A model generated the notes under the pieces. That model was not told the DNA's origin. It did not search any database and saw only the letters and a list, made by a program, of their open reading frames with translations. 64,000 bases of DNA from Labyrinthula sp. Ha (taxonomy: Eukaryota > Sar > Bigyra > Labyrinthulida > Labyrinthulaceae). A program made the position numbers and the translations under genes. The stretch covers positions 186,001 to 250,000 of the forward strand of contig JAALGZ010000018.1 in the NCBI GenBank assembly GCA_015227615.1, written 5' to 3'. Below, in pieces: positions 9,699-21,870 of the stretch. Numbering within the stretch: position 1 is the first letter of the stretch; each line of letters begins with the position of its first letter.

Positions 9699-12600
9699 AA
9701 AGTTGACAACTGTTGAAGCAATTTGTTAGCTTCTTGCAGGCGATGCGTATTTCTAGAAGTTTCTTCGAGATTCCTCTTCTTTGGAAAGAATACCTCAGAT
9801 GTATCTTCCATAATGATATTCAACACTTCCTCCCGATTTCCTTGAGTTTCTCTCATAAATCGGTTAATTACATCACCGTCGATAAAATTTTCAACTAGAT
9901 TCTAAAATAAAATGAAGTTTACGTTTTGTATCCTCATCCTCCATAGAATTTGCTCTCCGCCAGGCAGTGAATTTCTCTGCAGATAAGGCCTAAATCATGA
10001 AAAAAAGAAGTGATTACTTCAGAATTTTTTAGTGTACTACGCACAACTTGAGAAAGGAACTTGTACTGTGCCTCAGAGAGGGCCACAAGGACTCCCAACG
10101 CGCCACTTGGCGTCGCAAAAAGCAGATTATCCCTTGTTAATGCGCTGAAATTATCTAGCTGGGTGGTATATTCGCCTGAGGTGGAGTGTGATAATGCAGA
10201 AACTGTCTCCTCGATCTTGGGTTGCTTACTGTTGAGACTGGGTGCAAATGATGACAAAGCTACCGGAGTCATTAAACTGTCCTCAAGAAAACAATTCACT
10301 TGCATGCCCAAGTTATATCCACTTACTGCTTCAAGAACGTGCTGATACTCAGGGTCATCATCTTTTGATCTACAAAACACCCCTATTTCTTGGTTACCGG
10401 TTCCAATAAGGTAGTATTTCTTTAATCCGTCAACCTGCACTGCCGCAGTCACCTGCTGATGATGATAATTTCTTCCTGTTTCCTGAATATATAACTGCAG
10501 ATTATCTTCTGGCTTAACACGTTTCACACTTGACTTTTGACTGGTTGTCACTTCTAAAGTAGAAATAGACTTGTAGAAGTCACCAACGAGAATATGGTTT
10601 CCGGTACAAAAAATGGAACTGACAAATGAATTCCTCTTATTCGCAAGAAGCTTCTCAAAATTTATTTTAGGTAAACTCGTAGTCATGCCCAGGGTAATTT
10701 TGAAGATTAGGATGTCCCCGTTTCCACCAACTGCAACCAGGGCCTCATTCTTCAATAGAGGAAGAGAAGTGGTTTGCATTTGCTCAAGCGCTTGAGCAGG
10801 CACACCAGTTAGAGAGAACTCTCCAAGAGAGTTAAGCTTGTCATCGAAGGCTAACAAGCGGCCTGCGCTGCAAATTGGCTCTCCTTCCATAAAAAAACCA
10901 GTTCCCACAATGGAAAAGGAGACCCTGCTCGGTGTCTTTGATGCAACTTCAAAGTTACTCCTAACGCTTGGGGCCCTGAGGGAACAGCAAGTAATAGCCA
11001 AACCCTTTTCAAAAGCTTCCAGCTCCTTCTGCTTTATTGATTCAAAAGTCTTTGCATTTAGAACCTCCACGCAGTTCTTCTCAGCAAGTAGTCTTGTTCT
11101 TTTTCCAGGTCGAGGTTCCACGTTACTGGTGATCATAAAAATACTTGACAATGGCTTAGAAACTGCAAATGAAATAATCTCCTTGCTTTGTGGGTAGCTT
11201 TTTATATGCAGCTTAGCAAGATCTTCATAAATGCCCAAGGCAATGGCTTTCTTACTATGCAGCAAAAGCGTTTTATTCCACATTGTCACGTCATAAGTGC
11301 CACTAGAATCCGTCATGTTCCTAAACTCGATGACAGACCGCGTGAAGGAGTTTTGATTTTCTGAGCAATAGAAAACAAAAACTCTGCTTGAAATTGCAGC
11401 TACGGATAGCTGACTTTGGGGTTCAAGAGTAAACTTTACCGGATGTGTTCCGATGCTGTAACTTTGTTCCATTTGCAGCAGTGGTTGTTGTTCGACTGAC
11501 AAATTATCCAAACAATACAAGTGAACATCGCCATCGGAAAAACCAATGAATACAGCTACAGATGTAGGACTCTTTCTTGTGACACAAATATCTGTCACCG
11601 ATTTTAGCTTCCGCGTGTTTGAGAAAAAGCTAGTTGACATATTTTCGATCATAACAGCTGTTGCTATGAGCTTTATTTCACATCGAATGTTGTCATACAA
11701 AAACACCTGTAAAAGCTCTGCTGAACAGCCAAACAATAAAAATTTATCGCTTCCAGTTAGTATATGTGCATCAAAAAGAATACAGTTGGTGTCACAAGGA
11801 AATCCAAGGATTTTGCCATTGCCTTCAGAGTAACAATACACCTGAAAGAATTTACCAACTTCACTGTATATGAAGCAGAAGAGCACGTGCGCAGTTTTTT
11901 TAGCGCTGAGTATATTAAGATTCCCTTGACTTGTTTCCGAGCCGTAGGAAGAGGGATTTCTGAATCTAAGCTCCGCAAGATTAGCGTCAAGTTTAGAGAC
12001 ATAAACTGCTTCTTGTGTTATTAAAAACAGTTCATTTCTAACAGTTTCCAAACAAACAACTCGTGATTTCCCTGTCTCTAGCCTCTCGTTTTTAATGCCT
12101 ACAATGTTCCATTGTCCTGTATCCCCTACACTTGAATACAGCACTGTTCTTCCTAAGCCCTAACCAACTGAACAAAAAGGTACCAAAAGATTGTAAAACT
12201 ACAAATCCCCTGTCTGTTTCGCCACACCATACATGCTGCATGTTCTGAACGTCAAACTCTTCATTGGTTTCAATTGCTTCGAGTTCAACAGCCCTTTTTA
12301 TTACCCTCAAACTTCCACTTCTGCCATCGCCACAAGCTGCGAGTAATGCTGACTCACCCTCTAAACAGTAACACTGGAGTATAAAAGCACGTTTCTCTGA
12401 TCCGAATGAATATTTTTCGACTTTCCTTATAGGTGCCAAGCTTGGAAAACTTTGCTTTTCTTGAATGGTCATAGTCTCCCCATCAACAACCAACTTGCAA
12501 AAGCTGGAATCAGTCTTACAACTTCCCAAAAACATATAACCTTCTCCAAGATTTGTTATAGATGTAAACAAAGGATAACTTCCAATACTCTTAACAGTGA

Positions 12601-13733
12601 GAACTTCACGTACCCCAAATTGTGCTGATCCAACTTCACTCTGATCATAAGCCTTGACCCGCGAGACTAGGACGACATGAAATCCGCCAAACTCATCCAC
12701 AACAACAAATCGAACTATGTTGCTAGATATAGTTCCGTTGCCTTCTTGTCTGATAAATTCTACGTCTTCTATACCACCAACGTTCATTTCAACCTGGCAA
12801 ACAGGTTTCAAATCCTTGGACGGCTTTTGACCAGTGCCACATCTTTTGCCGCTTCTAACGGCTTTATCTCCCTCGTACTTAAACAACACTACACCTTTAC
12901 CACCGAAAAAAGTTAAGAAATCTGATAAAGATGCTTCTTCACTTGGGAAATCAAACATTTTCATTAGAGTAGGTGCATTCCGTAACCTTGCACCAAAAAT
13001 TGGTCCATCAATGATAGTCTTTTTTGTCAAGTCTAGAGAATATGTTTTAAAATGCCTTTTTCCATCTCTACATTGATATAACACTGCCAAGGTAGGGAAT
13101 GAATACTTATCCAGAAATCGTATATCCAACACATCAAGTTCCTGAAAAGGGCACACAAAAGATTCTCCAGTTATTGCTTCCGACTTGGATGAAGCAACCC
13201 TGGTCACATAGAACTTTAATAAATTCGCTTGCGTTTGGATGCAAATTATATTCTTGTAGATTGAGATTAACGGTAGAAAGTCCTTGTCCAAAAACAAACC
13301 GTTAACAGACTTCATCGCCAAGAAATTTTGCGAAGATGGAGAAGAAACTTCTATAACTGTTTGCTTATTTGGGTTGAACTTGAGAATAATTATTTCCTTC
13401 TTCTCGGTTAGCACAACGAGCCAGTCAAGATCTCTTCGAGTTTCTTCAAGATTTGAGGAAGACGTCTTCTTTTTCCAAGGAGAAAAAATATGTATATCAG
13501 AAATTCTTCCGGCTATAGGTATTTCAAGTCTCTTTTTCAGGTTTTCATTATCGCTTCTTGAGTAGACTTCCAAGCTCAGTGCTAAGAAATAAAAGGAAAA
13601 CGGTTATGTGAGAAACACTTTGAAAAATACTTTTTGCAATAATTAACTCTTGGATATTAGATTGTGTAAAATTTGCCCTCAGGCTTGAAAGAACAGCTGT
13701 GGGAGGAAATGTTATAGCAGAGTAGTAGTACAT
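9692..13733 (-). CDS. DDB1: DDB1-like cullin-4 ubiquitin ligase adaptor (DDB1/CPSF-A family)
   Basis: Five exons: 13733-13631, 13581-12184, 12152-10018, 9989-9923, 9894-9692. Introns are 49, 31, 28 and 28 nt, and the joined frame is 1301 aa. DDB1 is the triple beta-propeller adaptor that docks substrate receptors onto CUL4. The N-terminus (ITFPPTAVLSSL, ELIIAK, LEVYSRS) follows DDB1's opening. GSLRVIK followed by SFGRTVL marks the start of the central propeller, AKLHIKSYP matches DDB1's QKLHIRTVP, and LGVLVALSEAQYKFL precedes the terminal FIDGDVINRF, matching FIDGDLIESF. CPSF160 is the closest alternative but fits these points less well. Human DDB1 has 1140 aa, so this one is longer. The extra length is spread through loops. 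Confidence 0.8.
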
Positions 13734-15100
13734 ATTAAATCTAAATTTAGTTATCTTTCACAGCTGCTGAGTTTTGTAAAGGTTCGAGTTCACAGTAATG
13801 CCATACTGTGCTAACATGAACGATGTGAAGTAGAGTTATTTATTGGTTACTGCCTAGCATACCAAGACTACAGTAATTTGATATTGTAAAATCAATTGTA
13901 ACCCAAGTATAAAGCTAGGCTAACTAGTCTACTAGAAGCAAGACTTTTGGTGGAGTCAAGTTCTAGAATTTCTTCTATTTTATTAGATTTAATAAATATG
14001 ATACAAAAGCTTTTTTTGCATTATTTAAAGGCTTTTTGAGTGGACAATCTGGATAAGTTGTTTCCTTAGTCCTCATCAGTTTTGCTTAAGATAAAATAGC
14101 TAGTTTAATAAAGACATTAGTTTCCTTGGGAATACTTTAGCTATAGCTTATTGATTTTCCTAGAGCTCTAACAGTTTCTTTTTACTAGCTAAGAACTCTG
14201 AGCTATCTGATCGCAAAGATTCGTTCTTCAATATGGTTGTTGTACACCTAAATTGTTATTTATATTATTGACCATAATAATATTAGGCATCATAAGTACC
14301 CAAATAACTGTTTATAGTGTATATATTAAGCATCACACATTAGAGGGGTGATGAAGTAGCCGCTTGTACAGTTAAAATACCGTAGAATATTAAAATATTA
14401 ACTATGGTTTTAGCTCTTATGAATTGGTCATATACAGACATAGAAAAAAGCTAGGGCACATATAGTAGCTATATTATTCTTGATGATAACTTTAACTCGC
14501 TTACAGATACTCCTTACATACACATCTGGACCAACATGTTGGGAGCTACCAATTTGTAATTATTTTTCATTTCTTAAGCGGTTTACGTTTTTTGGACTCA
14601 GGAGTCAGATACTCCACCATCTCATTGGCCGAATTTTTAATTACCCAGGATTTTGCGTAGAGAAAAACAAACCAACAAAATTAAGAATGGATATTCCAAA
14701 TCATGACAGTTACATCACAAAAGACACCGGAAGACCCAGTTCTCAAGCAGAAATAGTTCAAGATAATAATGAAAACCAAAGGGAAGCTTTAATAGTTTAT
14801 ATGTTATGGTTTTCAGGAAAGGGATCACAACATGTTTAATGAGCGAGCAAACAAGGACTCAAAATCAAACTGCAGATATTATGAACAAGATTTTATGCAA
14901 GATAGCACAAACCAAACACAAAAGGTAAATTCTCTTTTTTGTACATAGATGCTTCTACTCAGAGGTCTGTTATTTTATGTGTTCAAAGAGGCATTAGAAG
15001 ATTAAGTTTTTTTTGGATGTTGATCAGTTGCATGCGATAGGGATCAAGAAAGAAAGGTTTTGTTCAATTGCTTGGGTGGTTGGGCTAAAGACTTATTCTA
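13734..15100. other. Intergenic, with one possible small spliced gene
   Basis: Mostly AT-rich non-coding sequence upstream of DDB1. A frame on the + strand opens at an ATG at 14687 and encodes a polar N-terminus (MDIPNHDSYITKDTGRPS). Splicing GT-AG at 22 and 24 nt would extend it to about 15003, but those introns would be shorter than all the convincing ones here and the first would start GTT rather than GTA. I therefore leave it as a weak candidate. Confidence 0.25.
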
Positions 15101-15109
15101 TGCACATTT

Positions 15110-15600
15110 CCAAAACTACAAAAACTTCAAGGCTTATATATTTTTCAAAAAATGTAAATTAAAATTTCAAGGTTTAAGAGCTTCAATTCTCAGAAATTAG
15201 TTGGAAGAAGCTACAAGGATCAGGATTCAAGATCCACATATTCATTAAAAAAGTGATGGGGTTTCAAAGTCAGGATTTTATATTTTCAAAAAAAAAGGAT
15301 GGATTTCAAGGATCAGGTAGATGGGATAGGGTTGAGAATGCAGTTAAAAATTCAATTCTCTTCTGCATGATTAGGTGGTAGGGTTCAACCTATACTCAAA
15401 AAAAAAATGATTGTTCAAGGTTCAGGTTTTATATTTCAGAGAAAAAGTTCAAGATTTACATCCAACAAAAAAAGGGGGTTTTGGTTCAAGGATTTATGTT
15501 CAAGGTTTAAGATTTATATTTAAAAAGAAGCAGGGGGTTTGGGTTCAAGGATTAATATTAAAAAAGAAAAATTCAAGAAAAGAAAACCTTCAACAATTAA
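15110..15600 (-). repeat. CCTTGAACC-rich degenerate tandem array, MULE copy 2 tail
   Basis: On the + strand this reads as many copies of GGTTCAAGGATT and TTCAAGGTTTAAG separated by A-rich runs, with units of roughly 40-60 bp that vary in length. It lies directly downstream of the transposase relic in the element's orientation, as in copy 1, but is longer here. Confidence 0.65.
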
Positions 15601-15784
15601 AACTTTTCTTACTGATCTGCGACAAAAGTTATTTGTGAGAAGTCCAGAGGTGAAGCGACGTTTTCTCCATTCCCCTCCCTTCTTTTGACCCTCTTCTTTG
15701 ACGACTTAAACATAATCCCGCTTTCCTGGCATATCTAATACAAATCCCCAAAGTCTCCATCCGGAGTTTCCACTAACGCTGCGG

Positions 15785-17800
15785 TCATCTTGGGAACTGC
15801 GGGTAGCTTCTTTTCCAGCCCTCGTTGCTGCTTTTCACCTCTTCACAGAGTGCTTTGCATGCAGTGAGGAGCTTGGAATATTTAGCTTCCGGCTTTCTTG
15901 GGATGTGAGCTGCGTTCACAGGTGGAACTCTCACCTTTAACTCAATAAACCCACGTGGGCCATCGACTTCTCGCCCCATCTCCCTTAGTGCCTGCTTGAA
16001 CAGAGGATGCTCCTGGTACCTCCACCTCTCTGGAAGGTGATCTATGGACATGTATTGGATCCTTTTACGATCACAATACCGTGCATAGTGACGACATGGA
16101 AAACGTTGATTTGTCCAGGTTTCACAAGTACATGATTGAAGTTTTACCCCTTCCCTTTCAACAACCTCCAACACATATTTCATCTTTACTCTCAAGTTTG
16201 AATCACTGACAATGAACTTTGTTGAACTCAACTCTTCAACAATCCAACACGCTCCCATCAACTTCAACTCCTTTGTGAACATTTCATCAGCTTCCTTTGA
16301 AAAATCTTTATCCTCCCTAATCAAATCCTTAATCTTTTTCAAAGTTCTCTCCATTTACTTATCCACATTATTCTCGTGGTAAGTCATAACCTCATCAAGG
16401 GTCCAGGTTTTAAGAGTACTTTTTAAGGAACCATTCCCCTTGATGGCTGAGTGAAATGATTCAACCCTCTGAGTAGCGCTGTGAGAGAACGTTATAAGTT
16501 TTCTCGTCATTTCCCAACACACTTTGTTTTTTTTCCTTAACTTTTTTAGGGCAACTTGCTGTGGTTCTTCAGGATATTCAACCAACATATTTTTAATAAG
16601 CTGATCAAGTCTTTTTCTTCTGAAAAGATTCCAGTGAGAACATCGTCCAAGCTGCTTGTAAATTTTATTTTTTTCATCCCTTTTAGGCCAGATGTTGATG
16701 AGTTCAAGTTCGCAAGAATGTGTTTCCTGCAAAGAACGTGAGATGCCCCCACTTCCTCAACAGCTTCTTCCAGTGTTTTACTCCCATCGGTCATGATGAC
16801 TACCACATCCTGAAGACCCAGAAGTTTCAGCCCTTTCACAACATCTTTACTGGGCTCGCTTTCCATCATTGAGCACCCGAAATTTATGGTTGTACGGAAG
16901 CAATCGATCCCATAAGGGAACATTGCTACCAACCGATATCTACTCATTCCATGGGTAGTATCCACTTGGATACTATCCCCGGATACTTTTTTTAATTTAT
17001 TTTTGAGGTCTTCTTGAAAGCTGACTCCATTTAGAATAGCTTTGTCTTCCTTGGGATAATCCCAAGTCAGATCAAATTTTTCTCCACGTTCTAGACATCT
17101 TTTTCCGCACGTAACTAACTTTTTAATATTATTATCTTCGCTAGCGTCAACGCCTTCTTTAGCTATTTTCATAATTCGTTTTACTAGTGTTTTATCAAAC
17201 AATGTGCCTGGAAAATTGCGATGTAGAGCGACATCTGCCGCTGCAGCTCTACTGTCGGCAACTCCTAAGTATTTAATCATTTTCAATTCTTCTGTTGTAA
17301 GCTGTTGTGCGTATTTTTTAATCTTTCATAGTGCTTTTACCTCATGATTGCAGTGATTTTCGTTAATTACGACGAAAATGTACTTAGAAGTTCCAAGAGT
17401 AAGCTTAATGTTAACTTCAAATGAGCAATTTTTTGTCTGAACTACACTTAATTTTACATCTATTAAGTCTTTTGCAGTTCCAACCCCACTTAGCAAAGCT
17501 GATTCCCTCGACAAAGTAGTGAGAAGCATGAATTTTCCACTTAAAGCGACCACTAACAAGTCTACTGATCACTTCCAGCATTTCTTCTGAGGTAGAATAC
17601 GTTGTTGCAGTCCATTTTCCTAGTATTTCTGATTGACTTTGTTGTTCAGGGTCTAGAACCTCTGGTTGGAGGCTCGTCCCTTTGGTTTCGTCTTTTTGCA
17701 TAGTTTTTGTTCGTAATTTTGTTTTCAAATTTGCCCAAAATATTTGTTTCTGTCCTCTTAAACTTTTCTCGAAGTATGAGGATTCACAAATTCTGCGCAT
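15785..17800 (-). pseudogene. MULE transposase pseudogene (copy 2)
   Basis: Three long frames together cover a whole transposase. The core (17286-16546) has VDTTHGMSRYRLVAMFPYG, VVIMTDGSKTLEEAVEE and SHVLCRKHILANL, the MULE DDE region. The downstream part (16732-15785) carries AVEYPEEPQQ-like helices, then a SWIM finger CTCETWTNQRFPCRHYA. Lesions seen by comparison with copy 1: a TGA at 17326-17328 where copy 1 has GGA, a one-base deletion near 16612 (KDLISL instead of KDLDQL), and a TAA at 16355-16357 where copy 1 has TAC. A further frame change near 17.5 kb could be a lesion or an intron. Confidence 0.8.
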
Positions 17801-17960
17801 CGATTATTCAGACGTATGATGACAATATTTTTGAGAAATCGATCTGACCAATGACATTGCGAGGAGCATCTGTCGCCACAGTCAAGAAACCAGAGCCCTT
17901 TTTCAGCTATGGTTTCAGCCATTCAGAAGGTTGATATTCATCACACTTAGTTACGGCAAT

Positions 17961-20900
17961 ATTCGCTATTTAAATCAACTCAGATTACAAAATTAGACCA
18001 ACTGGATAATTTAAATAAAATGATTCCTTAGTTAATGATTGCTCTTGAGGATATGTGCAGAGTGATGGAAATACCTCATATAGGATTTGAAAAACTTCAA
18101 ATTTAAACTCACACATCGAAAATTTTAAACTTTTTATGATTCTCAAACTAATTCGGAAAACTAAGAGTACTCTATGAGTTCATAACTGAATTCTTTAGTC
18201 AGTTCTTCTCTCACTGTAATATTAAGACTCGTTTATTCACTCGGATAATTCGTCGAGAGTCCAAATCTTTTCTCGTTACACGCTTGCTCTACGCATAAAC
18301 CTATGGGATAATGGATAATTAAATATATTGGAAACATCCTTGGATTAAAAAACATCTGCTAGGGGCTTAGGTTATCTGTCTTTGAAAGAAAGCAAAATTA
18401 TAATAAAGGTTCGCACATTCTATATGCAATAACAGCCAGCATAATTTTTTTCGGCTCATATTTTGTCGTTGTTTTAACTAAAAATAAAAATCGTGCAGTA
18501 AGTTGTTCGTTTAATAGAAAATCAATACTTGCAGATGAAAAAAAACAATACTTAGAAGGGTAGCCAAACAACTAAATCTTAGCCTATCCATAAGGCTTTT
18601 ATATGCTGAAGAGGATGTAGATGATAGTATAATATTAGAAGAAAATACATCTCAACGAGAGTTGTTTATTGGTAGATCTTAGGATTTGAATTGTGTCTTA
18701 GAAAGGCGCATATGCAGTGTAAAACTAATATATAAAAAAATACTAGAACTTATTGAAGCTAAAGATATTTTTTTATTTCTTGATGCCAATTTTAAGCTAT
18801 TTAAAGCATCATTTTTATGCTTTCTAAGTCCCAAGTACGAGCAAATAAGAAAAATCTGTGAAAATTATTTATATTTTGAAAAAAGTGAGCATCATGACTA
18901 CAAATACATGTACTTAATACCTATATCACAGAGACATCTGTATAATCTATAAGTCAGAACGAATAAGAAATATAGTTTTTTTGTGTAAATTCTTCTTCAT
19001 GCCTTATGAGAAGTGAATATGGATCTTCAAGCGCCAATAAAATGCAATTTTCAATGAAGGGTAGTGGGAATCATGATATTGAAACAAGGAGTGGCACTGT
19101 ATATATTATCACATTAAACTCAAGCATCATTGAAACACATTTTAGTTATCATAAAGGGTGTCCAAAAAAAGTACAATATATAGTAAAGTGTTAAATTTTA
19201 CACCGTTTAAATAGTTTTAAAAGCAGAATGTGATGGCATAAACTTTGTCCAATATTATGGGTTAAACGTACAAACACCTTAATTGCATAAGTGTTTCATA
19301 CTTTATAAAAATTAAGCTCTTGAGATGGTTTATTAGTCAATCGGACATAAAAACACATTGAAACCCCTAACGATCTTTCTCTAGTTTGACAAAGACAATG
19401 CTAAATCGCCTTTCAACTGTTTAAAGAGATTAAAATTAAACTTAAATCACAACGGGAAGCATTGGCTCTGCAGATGTTGTCGTTAAGAATATTTTTTAAG
19501 CTTTTTCTTCTGTGTTGGAATTAGAGAATCTAATAAATGAAAGGACGATTCAGATATCATATCTATATAGCAGAGAGTCTATTCTTATTTCTTTGGAGAA
19601 CGCTGAAAAGGGTTCCAGCAGCAGTAGCAAGGCCAACATAACCTAATATGTAATCAATATACTGGTTTTGCACTGGTTACCCTCTTTAGACTTGATAGCT
19701 CTGGGATTCTACTTCTCAGCAGAGTTATTCTTACGTAATAATTGTTTATTAAAAAAAATTGAAACTATACACATTATAAATTGTTACATTATTACTATAC
19801 ATGAGCCTTCTGTTAATATTTCTATTCAACCGATTAATCATAGCTAACTATTACTTTCAGGTGAGCTTTGTTCAAAAGTGATCATGTATGATGGCCTTGC
19901 TTGAAACATGCAATGCAGATTCTATAATTAGAGGCAAGTGTATTCAGGAAAAGATTTAGCAATTTCACGTCTTAGTAATTTACCGAAGCATGTTGAAGAT
20001 GCCGAGTTTGGAAATAGAAATCTGAGGCATATCAAGATATGATTGGCAACAGCAATCTTTGTGAGCATCTGGAAAAGTTGTCGAAGCCCCGTAACGTGCA
20101 TCAACACCTTACTAGTGGATGATAGGAAGGGTTCTTATCATACGTAATACTTCTGGTTTTCTGTGACCTTGCTCAACAAGACTAAGTACCCTTGTAGAAT
20201 ACATTTGTAACACTCTGTCCATGGGCATTTTGCTAATCAAAAAAGTCAATTCACCAGGAGGTAAAACCTATAAGGAAGCAAATGAGGGTGTTGGCTAAAA
20301 AGAGTTTGGAAAACTGCTATTTTCGTGGGATAAGCTCGGATCATCTGGTGTAGCAAATTATATATGTCAGCACCTTCTCTAAATGGTAGGAGGTTTATAT
20401 GAAGCAAGTGAAATAATCGTGCTCCCAAAATTTAAGTCAACCACAATGAAAGCATCTATAATTATGAATATATATATGCATAACCCTACGACTTAGAGAA
20501 AACAAGAAAACGCCAATGCAGACTCAATACTACCTGTATAGAGATCCAGAGTAGCTAATCTGTGGAATTCTTTGGTTAATTGGGGGTTAGTAATGTAATA
20601 TTTCAGTAAGAACTAGATAATTGAACTAAATGCGCGATCAATTACTGGTTTAGGGAAATGATATATCTTTAAAAGGCTTCAAATCCTAAGAACGGTGTTA
20701 AATGTAGATGGCGCTAATTAAAGAGTGGATCATATATCACTTTGCTAAGATTTAAACATTTCTTAAGCAATATTCAAAATTTTGGAGAATTAAAATTCTC
20801 TCAGTGCGATATTATTTATGATTGTATCGCTAACAGTAGCATTTGAAATCTACTCATGCAGTCGCAACTGAAAGTTCAGAAGCTCCATGACAAAGACTAG

Positions 20901-21870
20901 TATTGCCACTTTGACCACTTTTACTTCTTAAGCTACTTCTTTACCCAAACTTTTAGTTTCTTTCTATATTATAAATCATGAGATTAATTACCTTGTACTC
21001 TTATTCTAACTACTTTTTAGTGAAATCTCTCTACCTCTAAATAAGCTTGCCTTTTCCTTTTTCAGTAGCTTTTGTAGCAATATTTTCCTGCAATGTAGTA
21101 CTATATCATATCTTCATCTTCGCCTGACGCCATTTTTTTCCACTCTTACACAATCATAGCTTGCTTAGTATGCGTTTCTATCCGATCTCTCGCAGTCTTA
21201 AATGATGCAAAGTTATATTCTGCTGTAATGGGTGAAACAAAGTCTCGGTCCATGGTAAAGATATGTAGTTTTCTATAAACTTAAAAAGTTTTCTTTTAGA
21301 AAGTTAGTTTTATTCAGATGAAAGCCTTATTCTGCTATTTATATGGCTCTATCATATTAGCTTCATTATGTCCAGAGTGTAGTTCCATGCAGAATAAATT
21401 AGAGTAAATCATGTCACATCAAAATAGATACTAAACAAGCGATTTTTTTTGTTTGTGTAACTAAGAGAAAGGTTCATTAATTATTACCAGGAGATTTTCC
21501 ATCTATATGTTTCGTTACTTATGCTCCCCATCTAGACGCTCTGTCATGAAAATGTGCATTGAACTTCACCCAAGGATAATAATATTAAATGTTGTAGCAA
21601 AAAACTCAAAGTTTTCGATTGTAAGAGTTCATTACTTCTTGTTCTCCCTAGCTTGAAGGTGTGTACTCTTCTATCCGCACTGGATGGAATAAAATAATCC
21701 ATGTTTTATGGTACTCACCAGAATGCCACTTGTAAAGACTCTAATTTCAAACAGTAACTCTAAAGAGATCAAACAAACTAGATTCAAGCTTGGATTTTAT
21801 AGATGATTTAAACTTTTCTGATAATTTATTATAACAAGTTTTAACGGATAGTCAGGAAAAAGAGATATCA
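17961..21870. other. Gene desert, no intact gene
   Basis: Nearly 4 kb of AT-rich sequence upstream of the 500-aa gene. Apart from the relic listed at 18.55-18.95 kb I see only short chance frames. No tRNA, rRNA or satellite repeat is apparent by eye. Confidence 0.6.
18554..18951 (+). pseudogene. Decayed coding relic of unknown family
   Basis: A single frame is open from about 18554 to 18951 apart from one TAG at 18680-18682. It reads protein-like, for example RRVAKQLNLSLSIRLLYAEE before the stop and KILELIEAKDIFLFLDANF after it. There is no ATG at a sensible start. I do not recognise the family. A dead transposon protein is the likeliest source. Confidence 0.35.

Larger units (their letters stand above)
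15110..17960 (-). mobile_element. MULE-type DNA transposon, copy 2 (recently inactivated)
   Basis: Same element as at 0.74-3.24 kb but on the opposite strand and much better preserved. Coding parts run from about 17800 to 15785 and are followed by the repeat tail. I could not identify terminal inverted repeats or target-site duplications, so both outer limits are approximate. Confidence 0.85.

Noticed and set aside
9692-13733. Large propeller gene as CPSF160 rather than DDB1
   Set aside because: Both belong to one superfamily. The FIDGDVINRF end, AKLHIKSYP and the SFGRTVL junction match DDB1 better.
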